Assembly (NCBI GenBank): GCA_902565595.1
Contig: CACFFD010000008.1
Span: 1 to 50,057 of the forward strand
DNA: 50,057 bases
Origin: Actinomycetota bacterium
GTDB lineage: Bacteria > Actinomycetota > Acidimicrobiia > Acidimicrobiales > UBA8592
Reading direction: 5' to 3'
Positions 33,838 to 44,274 of this stretch are shown here, in pieces; positions within the stretch are counted from its first letter, which is position 1, and each line of letters opens with the position of its first letter. A program made the translations under genes and the position numbers. The notes below the pieces were generated by a model, which ran no database searches, had not been told where the DNA came from, and saw only the letters and a program-made list of their open reading frames with translations.

Positions 33838-34665
33838 ATGAAAGTACATCAATTAAGTGAAACGATCGGTGCTGAAATTTCAGGTGTGGACCTAGCTAGT
33901 TTAAGTGAGGTCGAAATCGCTGAGATTAAAGAAGCGTGGCTTTCCTATAAGGTACTTGTATTCCGAGATCAAGATATTAGCGTCGAACAACATATAGCGT
34001 TCGGCAGTTATTTTGGTGAATTAGAAGTCCATCCCTTTGCTGACAACCTTGAAGAACACCCGGAAGTAATTGTCCTAGAAGCAGGAGGAGATTCACCTCG
34101 ACAAAACTACAACGCTGCAAAAGACTGGCATATAGACGTTTCCTTCAGAGAAAACCCGCCAATGGGGTCAATCCTTAGAGGAAAAGTAATACCGGAATCA
34201 GGAGGAGATACCCGATTCTCCAACTCATCTGCTGCATATGAAAAACTTGAACCAGATATCAAAGCTCGCGTTGATGAGCTATTCGCCGTGAACGATTACA
34301 CCAAAATGTTTGGGCCGACCACACGGTTCAATAGTGAAGAAAGCCACACAGAGAACATTAAAGAATATCCTCCTGTGCTCCACCCCGTTATTCGAACCCA
34401 CCCAGAAACGGGCGGAAGATCAATTTTTACAAACAACTTTTTTACATCTCACATTGATGGCGTCGACAGTGAAGAAAGCGAATACCTATTAGAAAAACTG
34501 TCGCAGGCAATTAATGACCCTAGTATCCAGTTTCGCGTCCAGTGGAAACCGGAAACTTTTGTAATGTGGGACAACAGATGTGTCCATCATGTAGCAACCG
34601 ACGATTTCCTTCCTTCTTTTCGGAGGATGGAGCGAGTAACAATTGCCGGCGACCGACCATTCTAA
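33838..34665 (+). CDS. TauD/TfdA-family Fe(II)/2-oxoglutarate dioxygenase (copy 3)
   Basis: The 275-residue third paralogue. The iron-binding HxD lies in WHIDVSFRENPPMGSILRG, the distal His in NRCVHHVATDDF, and the C-terminal arginine in RMERVTIAGDRPF. It diverges from copies 1 and 2 at WHIDVSF (others WHSDVTW) and has a short insertion around FGPTTRFNSEESH, so its substrate may differ. It stands alone between the M16 gene and a convergent SCO6745-like gene. Confidence 0.9.
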   Translation: MKVHQLSETIGAEISGVDLASLSEVEIAEIKEAWLSYKVLVFRDQDISVEQHIAFGSYFGELEVHPFADNLEEHPEVIVLEAGGDSPRQNYNAAKDWHIDVSFRENPPMGSILRGKVIPESGGDTRFSNSSAAYEKLEPDIKARVDELFAVNDYTKMFGPTTRFNSEESHTENIKEYPPVLHPVIRTHPETGGRSIFTNNFFTSHIDGVDSEESEYLLEKLSQAINDPSIQFRVQWKPETFVMWDNRCVHHVATDDFLPSFRRMERVTIAGDRPF

Positions 34666-34689
34666 ATAAACGTCCCGTTAGTAGCGACA

Positions 34690-35544
34690 TCATCTTCCGG
34701 CTGGCATCCATTTCTCTCCGGCGGTTTCATCAATCCGTCTCATCAGCCTGTCGCCGACCGGGTCCACTAAATTAATAAACCTAGTGGTCTTCTCTTCACC
34801 CAAATACATCCACGCCAATGCCGCTGCCTCATCGAGTTTTTTTTCTAACATTATCCGATGGGCAATCCCCGCCTCATTCACGTATCCATCTTTTGCCAAT
34901 CCACGAAGCTCCAATCTCTTATACGCTGTTGCGAGCGCTTCATCATCGGCACCTCGGCTGCGAGGCAACCAGTCATCGCTATAATGCCTCCACGCTCCAT
35001 CAAGCACACCCGACTCTGTTCCTGTGAGACCATCAGCGATCTGAATCGCCCAATGGGTATCCCCTCTCCACTCGCGGATACAGTTCACAGCTAGCCAAGC
35101 ATCGAGTACAGGGTCGTCGGGCCTACGATGCCGCAATTGGGAAGCGAACAAGAGACGGCCTGATATAGGCAGAGAATCCGCTGCGTCCCACAGATCCCCT
35201 GACAGCGCACTTAGCTCGTCACAAATCTCTGGAACATGCTTTCTCAAGCCTTTCAAAACTGCCTCATCTCTAATTCTGATAGCATCTTCGATGGTTCCAA
35301 ATTTTGCTAAGTTCTCATAGCTCGCTTGTATAAAGTCCGGATGAATAGAGCAATAGGCCGCAGTAACAACATCAGGGCCAGCATTTCCGAGAAGTCCAGC
35401 ACGGGTAGTGACGTAGTATCCGAAACCATTAGGAATTCCCAAAGCCGTGTACTTCTCTACACCGTATGGATCCCAATACACCCACCCTATAAGCCGATGT
35501 GAAACGAAAGCAGCTCGGGCGCTTAAGGAATCCCAGTTATCCAT
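34690..35544 (-). CDS. SCO6745-like actinobacterial protein
   Basis: The 284-residue soluble, largely helical protein has the layout I associate with the SCO6745 family of actinobacteria: SARAAFVSHRLIGWVYWDP at the start, AGLLGNAGPDVVTAAYCSIHP, then the family-typical VNCIREWRGDTHWAIQIADGL and a winged-helix-like C-terminal part (LELRGLAKDG). The function of the family is unsettled; parts resemble MarR-type DNA-binding folds. It is divergent from the metF riboswitch leader and convergent with the third dioxygenase. Family assignment rests on recalled motifs, not on a search. Confidence 0.65.
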   Translation of the reverse strand: MDNWDSLSARAAFVSHRLIGWVYWDPYGVEKYTALGIPNGFGYYVTTRAGLLGNAGPDVVTAAYCSIHPDFIQASYENLAKFGTIEDAIRIRDEAVLKGLRKHVPEICDELSALSGDLWDAADSLPISGRLLFASQLRHRRPDDPVLDAWLAVNCIREWRGDTHWAIQIADGLTGTESGVLDGAWRHYSDDWLPRSRGADDEALATAYKRLELRGLAKDGYVNEAGIAHRIMLEKKLDEAAALAWMYLGEEKTTRFINLVDPVGDRLMRRIDETAGEKWMPAGR

Positions 35545-35660
35545 AGGCGCTTCCCCTCTTAACAGAATTGCCCACTAATCACATTACTAATATCGACTCT
35601 GGTAAAGATACTTATCAATAAATGGATGCTATCATCTCCAAAGCAGGTATTCTAAATAAC

Positions 35661-35749
35661 AATCATTATGAGGATTCGAGGGGCCTGGCCCTAAGACAAT
35701 CCGCCAACCGACTTCTTTAAGAACGGTGGCAAAGCCAGGGGCAATGATC
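35661..35749 (+). ncRNA. SAM riboswitch (SAM-I/IV type) upstream of metF-metH
   Basis: The P1 helix can form from ATCATT (35662-35667) and AATGAT (35743-35748). Between them lie GAGG, the core GGGCCTGGCCCTAAGA (P2/asymmetric-loop consensus of SAM-I clan riboswitches), CCGCCAACCG, and the P3 arm ACCG...CGGT closing with GGTGGCAAAGCC. The leader ends in GATCGAAGGTGACCATG, so the ribosome site GAAGGTG starts directly after the P1 3' strand. This points to translational control: SAM binding stabilises P1 and would hinder initiation on metF. The assignment is by consensus matching by eye. Confidence 0.8.
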
Positions 35750-35759
35750 GAAGGTGACC

Positions 35760-36668
35760 ATGTCAGATAAGTTAACTCAACCAAGAAATAACCATCTCTC
35801 ATTTTCGCTTGAACTTTTCCCGCCTAAAACAGACAAAGGAGTAAAAAACCTGCTCAGACAACTTCCACTTGTCGAAGACATACAGCCACGGACAGTATGT
35901 ATTACTTCTGGAGCTGGAGGAACAGGCAACAACCGAACGCTTTCAACGATAAGAACCATCCAATCACATACGAATATTCCCCCTACCGCTCATCTAACTT
36001 GTGTAGCGAATGAAAAAAATGAGATCCAGGACAGTTTGAACGAATACGCTCAGGAGGGCATCTATCGCATTGTTGCTCTTAGAGGTGACCCTAATGAACA
36101 AGATCCTCTTCCACCACCCACTGATAGCTACGGAGATGCTGCGGCCCTCGTACAAGGTATACGTAATCGAAGCGATGGAGACCTATTCCATATAAGCGTT
36201 GCCGGCTACCCCGAAGTCCACCCAAAAGCCCAATCAAGGAAATCTGATCTACTTAACCTCAAAAGAAAGGTTGACGAAGGCGCTGATCTTATACTTACTC
36301 AATTTTTTTTCGAACCGGAAATATACCTGCAGTTTGTAGAAGCTACAGAAAATCTTACGATAGACGTGCCGATTGTTCCAGGAATTATCGTCATATCAGA
36401 TTTCCCCCGTATCTCGAGATTTGCAGCAAAATGCGGGGCTACTATTCCAAAGTGGATAACGGATCGTTTCACTAACTTCGATGCAGATTCCAAAGATACG
36501 ACTTCTCTAGCTAAGCAAATCGCTATCCAACAGTGTTCCAAACTTATAGAAAATGGAGTCCGGACTTTTCATTTTTACACCCTAAATCAGTTAGATCTGA
36601 TTGCTGGAATCTGCGAAACGCTCCAGAGTGAGCATGCACCTACAACAGAGGACTGTACAAGCTCATGA
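35760..36668 (+). CDS. metF: 5,10-methylenetetrahydrofolate reductase
   Basis: Flavoenzyme that reduces methylene-THF to methyl-THF, the methyl donor for MetH. The TIM-barrel landmarks are [13 protein letters not shown] (catalytic Glu in the SLE turn), [18 protein letters not shown] (FAD/folate site), [22 protein letters not shown] and [12 protein letters not shown]. The length of 302 is normal. I take the ATG at 35760, with GAAGGTG spaced 6 bases away; a GTG at 35754 would also be in frame. The metH start overlaps its stop by four bases (ATGA), so the two are translationally coupled and both fall under the SAM riboswitch. Confidence 0.95.
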   Translation: MSDKLTQPRNNHLSFSLELFPPKTDKGVKNLLRQLPLVEDIQPRTVCITSGAGGTGNNRTLSTIRTIQSHTNIPPTAHLTCVANEKNEIQDSLNEYAQEGIYRIVALRGDPNEQDPLPPPTDSYGDAAALVQGIRNRSDGDLFHISVAGYPEVHPKAQSRKSDLLNLKRKVDEGADLILTQFFFEPEIYLQFVEATENLTIDVPIVPGIIVISDFPRISRFAAKCGATIPKWITDRFTNFDADSKDTTSLAKQIAIQQCSKLIENGVRTFHFYTLNQLDLIAGICETLQSEHAPTTEDCTSS

Positions 36669-39600
36669 ACGCTTCGCCTTCTGACCCACATAGAGAGTTC
36701 CGGGAGGCGCTGAATGATCGTATCCTAATCTTTGATGGAGCCATGGGAACAAGCATCCAAGCTTCAGATCTCTCGCCAGCAGCATTTACTAGTGAAAGAT
36801 TCGAAAGTCACCCGTATGACCTTCAGGGCAATAACGATATTTTGAGCCTTACAGCACCTGAAACAATTACATCGATTCATCGATCGTTTCTTGAGGCTGG
36901 AGCTGACATCATCACTACAAATACTTTCAATGCGAACGCCATATCGCAAAATGACTACGGTCTGGAAAGTCTTACCTACGAGCTCAATAACGTGTCAGCC
37001 CAACTTGCACGCTCTGCTGTTGATCATTTCCCAGGCACCCAATGGGTTGCAGGATCTTTAGGCCCCACTAACGCTACTGCAAGCTTATCTCCTGACATAG
37101 ACAGGCCAGAACAACGAAAAGTTTCCTTTGACGATTTAGTACAGGCTTATAGCAAAGCAGTAGAAGGACTCGCAGAAGGAGGAGTTGACTTCCTACTCAT
37201 AGAGACGGCCTTTGACACCTTAAATGCAAAAGCAGCTTACTACGCAATAGACGATTACAGAAACCGCTCCGATACCGCTATAGGAGTCATTATCTCAGGA
37301 ACGATTACCGATCTCAGCGGACGGACACTTACAGGGCAAACACCTGAAGCCTTTTGGAATTCTGTTGAACACATGGAGCCTCTAGCTGTTGGGTTTAACT
37401 GTGCCTTAGGAGCCAAGGACTTGAAAGGGCCAATTATGGAACTAGCTCGAGTGGCTAGTGTTCCTATCTGCATATATCCCAATGCGGGCCTTCCAAATGA
37501 ACATGGCGAATACGACGAAACGCCAGAATATACAGCTGCGGTCCTGCAAGAACTTGCAGTCGCCGGTAGCGTCAATATTGTTGGCGGGTGCTGTGGGACC
37601 ACCCCCCTCCATATCCAAGCAATCGCTAGTAGCGTCTCTGGCCTCTCCCCTAGAGCTATCCCAGTGTTGCCCTCAAGAACAAAACTTTCAGGCTTGGAAC
37701 CGACAACAATTACCCGAGACAGCCTACTTGTCAATGTCGGCGAGCGAACTAATGTCACAGGATCAAAAAAATTCGCGGACCTTATAAAAGCTGGGGATTT
37801 TCATGCCGCTGTGACCGTGGCTCGCGAACAGGTAGAGAGCGGTGCTCAAATTTTGGATGTCAACATGGACGATGCCATGTTGGATTCAGAAAAAGCTATG
37901 GTCACTTTCCTGAGACACATAGCGACTGAACCGGAAATTGCCAAAATACCAATAATGATTGATTCATCTGAGTGGACAGTCATCGAAGCAGGGTTACAGC
38001 AAGTCCAAGGTAAGGCGGTAGTTAATTCAATCAGTTTGAAAGATGGCGAAGAGTCCTTTTTGGCTAAAGCTCGCCTTGCTCGTCAGTATGGTGCAGCTGT
38101 GATTGTTATGGCCTTCGATGAGAATGGTCAAGCTGACACCCTTGAAAGAAAACTTGAAATTTCTGAAAGGGCGTACACCCTCCTGATAGCTGAAGGAAAT
38201 TTTCCAGCAGAAGACATCATCTTAGACCCGAATATATTTGCGATAGCTACAGGAATCAGCGACCATGACAATTACGGGAAGGACTTCATTGACGCTGTTA
38301 AAGAGCTTCGCCTCCTCTGCCCCGACGCTCAAATTTGTGGTGGAGTAAGTAACCTTTCATTCTCTTTTCGGGGAAACAACTCTCTTCGTGAAGCAATGCA
38401 TACAGTATTTCTATTTCACGCAGTCAAGGCTGGGCTTAGTATGGCGATCGTCAATGCTGGGAAGCTACCGATCTATGAGGACATACCAGAAGATTTACGT
38501 GAAACAATTGAAGACGCTTTGTTTAACCGGTCTAATGACGCTGGCTCCAAACTCCTTGAAGCTGCCCAAAATTCTCAAGACTCATTCCTCGCAAAAGAAA
38601 CAGAAAGCTCATGGCGTGACCTTGACACAGTGGAAAGGCTCATCCACTCAATAGTTCATGGCATTGACGAATTCATTATCGAAGACACCGAGATAGCACG
38701 TTCACTATTCTCAGCCGCTGTGGAAGTAATCGAGGGGCCATTGATGGACGGAATGAACATTGTTGGTGATCACTTTGGCTCTGGCAAGATGTTTCTCCCA
38801 CAAGTTGTGAAGAGCGCTAGAGCAATGAAAAAAGCCGTTGGATACCTAGAACCCTTCATTGAAAAAGAAGGTGGCGGAGAACGAAGAAACGCCGGAAAGA
38901 TCCTTCTAGCTACTGCTCGCGGTGATGTACATGACATTGGGAAAAATATTGTTGGAGTTGTTTTGCGATGCAACAACTACGAGGTCATAGATCTCGGCGT
39001 AATGGTGCCTGCTGAAGACATCATCGATAAAGCCAAAGAAGAGAACGTGGATGTAGTAGGAGTCTCTGGATTGATCACACCAAGCCTTGGTGAGATGATT
39101 TACCTCGCAGAACGTATGGAGGCTGAAAAATTAACTGTCCCTCTTCTCATAGGTGGAGCTACCACGAGCCAACTCCATACAGCACTCAAGATAGACCCTG
39201 CTTATGAAAATAGTGTTGTGCACGTCAATGATGCTTCACGAGCTGTAGGAGTTGTCTCTCGCCTATTGGATGGAACTACAGACTTCAAGGATGAAATCAC
39301 AAATGAGTACAGCTCTATCCGATCTGCTTACGACCGGCAGGAAATCTCACAATCAATTGACCTTAGAACAGCTCGACAAAACGCTGCTCAATTAGATTTT
39401 CCTTATCTTGGTATGAGCACACCGACCTTTTTCGGACCAAAGGTCATTTCCGACATAGACGTCGCAGACCTTATTGACTTTATCGATTGGACACCATTTT
39501 TTAGAACTTGGGATCTCGCTGGCAGTTACCCTCGAATTCTCGAAGATGAAGTAATCGGTGAAGCTGCTCAAGACCTTCTTGCAGACGGTAAAGAAATGCT

Positions 39601-40330
39601 AAAAGTGATACTAGGAGAACGCTGGATCAGGCCCCGTGCTGTAATTGGTTTCTGGCCTGCACATTCTATAGGCGATGATATTTTAGTCTTCGACGATGAA
39701 GAAAAAAACAATCACATAGCTACGCTGCATACTCTACGCCAACAGGTACGCCATAGCGACAGTCGACCGCACTACGCCCTTTCAGATTTTATTGCGCCCT
39801 TAGATTGTGGAGTGAGTGACCATATTGGTGCCTTTACTGTGAGCACTGGCCATGGTATTGATCTACAGTGCCAGAAGTTCTCGGCCGAAGGGGACGATTA
39901 CCGTGCAATCATGCTTCAAGCGCTTGCCGACCGTTTAGCCGAAGCATGCGCTGAATATCTTCATCACAGAGTCCGTAATGATTATTGGGGCTATCAGAAA
40001 ACTAAATTCACAAATGAAGAACTGATACGTGAACGGTATCAAGGAATTCGGCCAGCCCCTGGATATCCAGCTTGCCCCGACCACACTGAGAAAACGACAA
40101 TTATCTCACTTCTGAATGCGGTCGAAAATATTGATGTCAGTTTAACTGAGACCTACATGATGACTCCGGGAGCTTCGGTGTCTGGGCTTTATTTTGCTCA
40201 CCCAAGTAGTAGATATTTTGGTGTACGAAGAATAGATCGTGATCAAGTCGAAGACTACGCAACTCGTAAAGGAATATCAGCCACGGAAGTAGAGCGATGG
40301 CTCGCTCCTGTCATTCGCTACTCAGAATGA
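36665..40330 (+). CDS. metH: Cobalamin-dependent methionine synthase
   Basis: Transfers methyl from methyl-THF to homocysteine through cobalamin. All four modules are present in 1221 residues. The homocysteine domain (about 15-330) has zinc cysteines in GFNCALGA and GGCCGTTP. The pterin domain (about 345-620) has [12 protein letters not shown]. The cobalamin module (about 640-890) has DVHDIGKN, with the base-off histidine near residue 755. The reactivation domain follows (about 900-1220, [12 protein letters not shown]). Full length implies a cell that makes or imports B12; no cobalamin riboswitch was seen here. The four-base overlap with metF and the shared SAM riboswitch make a methionine-synthesis operon. 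Confidence 0.97.
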   Translation: MNASPSDPHREFREALNDRILIFDGAMGTSIQASDLSPAAFTSERFESHPYDLQGNNDILSLTAPETITSIHRSFLEAGADIITTNTFNANAISQNDYGLESLTYELNNVSAQLARSAVDHFPGTQWVAGSLGPTNATASLSPDIDRPEQRKVSFDDLVQAYSKAVEGLAEGGVDFLLIETAFDTLNAKAAYYAIDDYRNRSDTAIGVIISGTITDLSGRTLTGQTPEAFWNSVEHMEPLAVGFNCALGAKDLKGPIMELARVASVPICIYPNAGLPNEHGEYDETPEYTAAVLQELAVAGSVNIVGGCCGTTPLHIQAIASSVSGLSPRAIPVLPSRTKLSGLEPTTITRDSLLVNVGERTNVTGSKKFADLIKAGDFHAAVTVAREQVESGAQILDVNMDDAMLDSEKAMVTFLRHIATEPEIAKIPIMIDSSEWTVIEAGLQQVQGKAVVNSISLKDGEESFLAKARLARQYGAAVIVMAFDENGQADTLERKLEISERAYTLLIAEGNFPAEDIILDPNIFAIATGISDHDNYGKDFIDAVKELRLLCPDAQICGGVSNLSFSFRGNNSLREAMHTVFLFHAVKAGLSMAIVNAGKLPIYEDIPEDLRETIEDALFNRSNDAGSKLLEAAQNSQDSFLAKETESSWRDLDTVERLIHSIVHGIDEFIIEDTEIARSLFSAAVEVIEGPLMDGMNIVGDHFGSGKMFLPQVVKSARAMKKAVGYLEPFIEKEGGGERRNAGKILLATARGDVHDIGKNIVGVVLRCNNYEVIDLGVMVPAEDIIDKAKEENVDVVGVSGLITPSLGEMIYLAERMEAEKLTVPLLIGGATTSQLHTALKIDPAYENSVVHVNDASRAVGVVSRLLDGTTDFKDEITNEYSSIRSAYDRQEISQSIDLRTARQNAAQLDFPYLGMSTPTFFGPKVISDIDVADLIDFIDWTPFFRTWDLAGSYPRILEDEVIGEAAQDLLADGKEMLKVILGERWIRPRAVIGFWPAHSIGDDILVFDDEEKNNHIATLHTLRQQVRHSDSRPHYALSDFIAPLDCGVSDHIGAFTVSTGHGIDLQCQKFSAEGDDYRAIMLQALADRLAEACAEYLHHRVRNDYWGYQKTKFTNEELIRERYQGIRPAPGYPACPDHTEKTTIISLLNAVENIDVSLTETYMMTPGASVSGLYFAHPSSRYFGVRRIDRDQVEDYATRKGISATEVERWLAPVIRYSE

Positions 40331-40342
40331 CCGGATTAGAAG

Positions 40343-40380
40343 ATTGCTCCAAACCGCAGTCACAATGTACAGTGAGCAAT
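40343..40380 (+). promoter_or_regulatory. Inverted repeat between metH and the VOC gene
   Basis: ATTGCTC (40343-40349) and GAGCAAT (40374-40380) are an exact 7-base inverted repeat with a 24-base loop that itself contains CAC...GTG symmetry. It ends just before the ribosome site AGGGGGA of the next gene. It may be a terminator without a T-run or an operator. Confidence 0.35.
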
Positions 40381-40390
40381 AGGGGGATCC

Positions 40391-40819
40391 ATGACTCAAA
40401 TACTTGGTCAAATTTGCATAAACGTTCGCGACATCGATAAGTCTCTCGAATTTTGGGAAGGCGTTTGCGAAATTCCTTTGCAGCACCGGACCGAAATTCC
40501 CGGAGTTCTTGAAGCAGTTTTACAAGCCGAACAGGGCGGATCGCGGATACAGCTCGCACAGCATCTTGCTCAAGACTCTCCTATAGATATGGGAACAGCT
40601 ATGTGGAAAATATACGTCAACACCTCTGATTGCCAAAGACTATACGATCGAGCGATTTCTGCTGGTTGCGAGCCAGTGACCGAACCAATGAAATTAGATC
40701 GCTGGCCAGTCACAGTCGCATTTGTAAAAGATTTTGATGGCTATCTCATCGAATTTGTAGAACACCACGAAGGAACACGTCCTGGTGTTCCTGACCCAAA
40801 AGCAGACAAGGAAAACTAG
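40391..40819 (+). CDS. VOC-superfamily (glyoxalase/dioxygenase-like) protein
   Basis: The 142-residue single-domain-length protein has two beta-alpha-beta-beta-beta modules. The first begins GQICINVRDIDKSLEFWEGV; the second has MWKIYVNTSDCQRLYDRAI and ends in FVKDFDGYLIEFVEHHEG, with the usual metal-ligand Glu in the IEF segment. A clear substrate is not indicated. It is followed after nine bases by an HD-domain gene and probably forms a two-gene unit with it. The start is an ATG with AGGGGGATCC upstream. Confidence 0.85.
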   Translation: MTQILGQICINVRDIDKSLEFWEGVCEIPLQHRTEIPGVLEAVLQAEQGGSRIQLAQHLAQDSPIDMGTAMWKIYVNTSDCQRLYDRAISAGCEPVTEPMKLDRWPVTVAFVKDFDGYLIEFVEHHEGTRPGVPDPKADKEN

Positions 40820-40828
40820 AAAGGAAAC

Positions 40829-41392
40829 ATGACTGATTCAATTACACAACCACGCGCTACCTTTACATCATTTCAAGAATCAACCCAAGAAGACTGGGAG
40901 CTCATCATGTCCCAACGAGGAGCACTAAGTCAGTCCTTACCTACTCGGATACTTCAACAACTTGAGTTACTTCGAAATGATTACGGAGGTTTCCCTGTCG
41001 ATAGGCTAGAACACAGTGTTCAGACAGCAACTCGAGCTGAACGTGATGGTCGAGATGATGAGTACATTGTTTGCGCCCTTATCCACGACGTCGGAGATAT
41101 CCTCACTCCCCATAACCATCCTGATCTTGCTGCAGCGATTCTTAAACCATTCGTCTCAGAAGCAAATCATTGGATGGTGCAGCATCATGGGATTTTTCAA
41201 GGGTACTATTTCTGGCACTATTTAGGAGGCGACCGCAATGCGCGAGACGAGTTTGCTGGACATGAATTCTATGACTACTGCGAGGAATTTTGCGCCCTCT
41301 ATGATGCCCCAGCGTTTGACCCTTCGTACGAATCAAACCCTCTAGAGCATTACATCCCCTTGATCGAAGACTTTTTTACATCAAACCCGTAA
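40829..41392 (+). CDS. HD-domain protein, possibly of the PhnZ-like diiron oxygenase group
   Basis: The 187-residue protein carries an HD metal site: H in LEHSVQTATRAERDG, the HD pair in CALIHDVGD, and later histidines in PHNHPDLA and MVQHHGIF. Spacing and the small size recall the mixed-valent diiron HD oxygenases such as PhnZ (2-amino-1-hydroxyethylphosphonate cleavage) as much as phosphohydrolases. The sequence alone does not decide. Coupling with a VOC protein would fit a short catabolic step on a small oxygenated acid. The preceding spacer carries AGAAAGGAAAC as the ribosome site. Confidence 0.7.
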   Translation: MTDSITQPRATFTSFQESTQEDWELIMSQRGALSQSLPTRILQQLELLRNDYGGFPVDRLEHSVQTATRAERDGRDDEYIVCALIHDVGDILTPHNHPDLAAAILKPFVSEANHWMVQHHGIFQGYYFWHYLGGDRNARDEFAGHEFYDYCEEFCALYDAPAFDPSYESNPLEHYIPLIEDFFTSNP

Positions 41393-41477
41393 AAGCCATA
41401 GCTTTCGCTGGGCCTTAATTCTAAGTAAGTACAATGCATCACCTTTGTCTTACCTTGATACTGGCAAGTTATACGAC

Positions 41478-42401
41478 TTAACAATCATCCCACATGAGGC
41501 CAGATGAGCTAGTTGGCGTACTAACGACTCCGTTATCAACACGAGAAATAACCAAAGAATATGGGGCCCCATTCCCCCAAAGCGTTACCCAAGTATTTTG
41601 ACCATGGAATTCAGTAGAGGTGAATGTCTCGCTGCTGCTACTTCCAGAAATTGTATGAGTTTTTGAAACCCACAATGATGCAGGCGGATTCCCAGAGCCC
41701 ACATTTGCTCGAACATCGAGTTTAAGCTGCCATGAGTCAGGCGCACTATCAGGATTACTCCAGTCAAATTCAACGTCTGAACATGACTTGGTTGTTTGGG
41801 TTATGGTAACTGGACTGTAACTTGTTCCAGGCGTCGGAGTTGGCGAAGGAGCCGGAGTTGGGGTTGGAGCTGGGTTGGAACCCGGTGTAGGAGATGTGGG
41901 GACATCTGGGACTCCAGCCGTACTTAATCCCCTGCTTTGTAATTCAGCAAGGTGAGCCGTCCGTGTTCCTGATCCATAAAATCCATCAGCTGTTAGACCT
42001 AGAACTTCTTGTAGAGCCTCGGCTTTCTGACTTTGCCCCCAAAGATACGTATCTATAAGGATCGTGACAATGTCGCTTTCTGACAATGGAGTAGGCGTCG
42101 GTGCATCTTCAGGTGTGGGCTCAGGAGTGGATTCAGGTATCGGAGTAGCAGTTGGATCAGTTGTCGGCTCAGCACTAGACGTAGGCTCAGCTAGAGGTTC
42201 CGGCGTGGGCCTCTCAAGTCGATCTTCGGTTGGGGTTGGTGTTTCAGTGGGGGGATCTTCTACAAGTACTACATCTTCAGAGGTCAACCCCTCCTCAGCG
42301 ATAGCTTCATCATCGCATGAGTCATCACCGCCACAGGCAACGGAAGCAACAAGAACTAAGGACAATAAGGTCGCTATGACTTTCTTTCGGGGGATCCTCA
42401 C
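41478..42401 (-). CDS. Lipoprotein with long Pro/Thr/Glu linker and peptidoglycan-binding-like motif
   Basis: The 307-residue lipoprotein has a signal peptide with lipobox SVACG (Cys about 22), a long acidic Pro/Thr/Glu spacer (about 45-112), a short domain (about 113-160, ALQEVLGLTADGFYGSGTRTAH) that resembles a single PG_binding_1 repeat, a second Pro/Thr linker and a C-terminal beta-rich domain (about 200-307) with two widely spaced cysteines (CSDVEFDW and the final DDC) that may close a disulfide. It probably sits at the cell surface, holding to the wall. The C-terminal domain is not recognised. It reads against its neighbours. Confidence 0.75.
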   Translation of the reverse strand: MRIPRKKVIATLLSLVLVASVACGGDDSCDDEAIAEEGLTSEDVVLVEDPPTETPTPTEDRLERPTPEPLAEPTSSAEPTTDPTATPIPESTPEPTPEDAPTPTPLSESDIVTILIDTYLWGQSQKAEALQEVLGLTADGFYGSGTRTAHLAELQSRGLSTAGVPDVPTSPTPGSNPAPTPTPAPSPTPTPGTSYSPVTITQTTKSCSDVEFDWSNPDSAPDSWQLKLDVRANVGSGNPPASLWVSKTHTISGSSSSETFTSTEFHGQNTWVTLWGNGAPYSLVISRVDNGVVSTPTSSSGLMWDDC

Positions 42402-42548
42402 AGAATTACTTTAGATCATTCTCGACAAGAAGTGCGCGCAGGTACCTCCTTTATGTCACAAAACAGGTGAATCACTAACTCAAATGCGAATTGACCACCT
42501 TTTCCCATCTATATAAGCTAAAAAAAATTCAATTTAGTGAGGTGAGTT

Positions 42549-43358
42549 ATGGGAGTAGAGGGTTTACGGTTCGTTATTACCGGAGGTGCAACTGGCATTG
42601 GCGAGGCTACTGCGCAGGTCGCTGCTAGTAAAGGCGCTAGCGTTGTGATAGCTGATATTACAGATGAAGCCGGCGAGAGTGTTGCTGCTGGAATTCGCGA
42701 TAACGGTGGCAAGGCACATTATGTTCACTGTGATGTCACTTCACCAGAAGACGTCCAAGCCCTTATGGAGCAGGCAGCGACTGAATTTGGAGGTATTGAT
42801 GTGATGCATAACAATGCCGGAATCCATGAAACGGGAATCGCTGACCCTTCGATGTGTGATCTTGAAAATATGACTGTTGAAACTTTCCGAAAAGTTCTTG
42901 AGGTAAACGCAATCGGCCCTTGGCTTTGTTCAAAGTATGCGCTGCCATACTTGAGAGAGAGTGACTTGCCTTCTATTATCAACGCTGCCTCTGTCGGTTC
43001 AGTTTCTGCATACCCGTTGTGCATTGCCTACGGAACATCTAAGGGTGGGATCCGACTTCAGACACAGAATCTGGCTGTTGATCTGGCAAAGCATGGAATA
43101 CGTGTCAACTGTTACGGACCTACTGCTATCGCTACGTCCATGGTCACTGAGTACATTAAACAGGCTGACGATCCTGCAGCGTTTGAGAAAAGCATGACTG
43201 GCAAAGGATTAATACCTCGTCTTGGATACCCCGAAGAGGTAGCTGAACTTGTATGTTTCTTAGCAAGTCCGGAAGCTGGCTTTATCAATGGGACATATAT
43301 TCCAATTGATGGAGGACAACTCGCTTGGCATGGAAACATTGATGAGCTTGACCTTTAA
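42549..43358 (+). CDS. Short-chain dehydrogenase/reductase (SDR)
   Basis: A classic 269-residue SDR. The NAD(P)-binding motif is TGGATGIGEA (residues about 11-20), with a downstream DIT acid suggesting NAD preference. NNAG is at about residue 88; the catalytic serine region is INAASVGSVS, with the Y-x-x-x-K pair in IAYGTSKGG; the cap ends GTYIPIDGGQLAW. The substrate (alcohol, hydroxy-acid, sterol-like) cannot be read. It starts the plus-strand run 42549-45975 with a methyltransferase and a PEP-utilising protein, which may be a catabolic cluster. Confidence 0.93.
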   Translation: MGVEGLRFVITGGATGIGEATAQVAASKGASVVIADITDEAGESVAAGIRDNGGKAHYVHCDVTSPEDVQALMEQAATEFGGIDVMHNNAGIHETGIADPSMCDLENMTVETFRKVLEVNAIGPWLCSKYALPYLRESDLPSIINAASVGSVSAYPLCIAYGTSKGGIRLQTQNLAVDLAKHGIRVNCYGPTAIATSMVTEYIKQADDPAAFEKSMTGKGLIPRLGYPEEVAELVCFLASPEAGFINGTYIPIDGGQLAWHGNIDELDL

Positions 43359-43383
43359 GAACTTTTCACAATTGTACATCTAG

Positions 43384-44187
43384 ATGAGTGAAGATATTTA
43401 CGTTCATGGATACCATGAATCGGTACTGCGATCACACACATGGAGAACCATAGAGAATTCGGCGAAATACTTAGAAAGCCACCTGCACCCACAAGCCTGT
43501 CTTCTCGATGTCGGCTGTGGCCCAGGGACCATAACGATTGATTTTGCCAAACGACTGACGGGAGGAACTGTTCTCGGTATCGACGTATCTGATGGAATAA
43601 TCCAAAAGGCACGAATTACTTCTGAAGAATTCAATGTAGACAATTGCTCTTTCGATACAGGGGATACGTACAATTTGGATTTCGAAGATAACACTTTCGA
43701 CATTGTTCACGCCCATCAACTTCTTCAGCACCTAACAGACCCTGTAGCAGCCATTAGAGAAATGCGAAGAGTGGTTCGCCCTGGAGGAATCGTAGCGTTG
43801 CGCGACGCCGACTATGGGGGAATGATTTGGGCTCCGACAGATCCTAAACTCGACGTTTGGATGGATCTCTATCAACGAATGACTAAAAAAAATATGGTTG
43901 TGGCAAATGCTGGACGGCATCTCTTCTCTTGGGCTACGCAAGTTTCTTTTTCTTCCGTTGATGCGTCTAGTTCCACATGGACATTCTCCACTGATGAAAC
44001 GAGACAATGGTGGGGTGGATTATGGGCAGAACGAATTCAGAAATCTACTTTCGCTGACCAGATTTTCGAACACGACTTGGGCAGTCAAGATCTTCTAGAC
44101 GAGCTGTCGGCAGCTTTCAAAAGATGGGCAAACAAACGAGATGCTTTCTTCCTTGTCCCCCATGGTGAAATAATCGCAATCAAATAA
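43384..44187 (+). CDS. SAM-dependent methyltransferase (class I)
   Basis: The 267-residue protein has the Rossmann motif LLDVGCGPGTITIDFAKRL (about residues 39-57), the acidic loop GIDVSDGII, motif II HAHQLLQHLTDP and the later MRRVVRPGGIVALRDADYGG, typical of UbiE/COQ5-type methyltransferases. The C-terminal part (about 170-260) looks like a substrate cap. The acceptor is unknown. It begins 25 bases after the SDR stop on the same strand, so co-transcription is likely. Confidence 0.9.
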   Translation: MSEDIYVHGYHESVLRSHTWRTIENSAKYLESHLHPQACLLDVGCGPGTITIDFAKRLTGGTVLGIDVSDGIIQKARITSEEFNVDNCSFDTGDTYNLDFEDNTFDIVHAHQLLQHLTDPVAAIREMRRVVRPGGIVALRDADYGGMIWAPTDPKLDVWMDLYQRMTKKNMVVANAGRHLFSWATQVSFSSVDASSSTWTFSTDETRQWWGGLWAERIQKSTFADQIFEHDLGSQDLLDELSAAFKRWANKRDAFFLVPHGEIIAIK

Positions 44188-44274
44188 CGCCAAAGGAGCT
44201 TTAGCCAAATTTTGTCATTCTCCACCTGACATAGTCTGGTTGGTGTTCTACATTTATGGGAACAAGGGGGCAAT

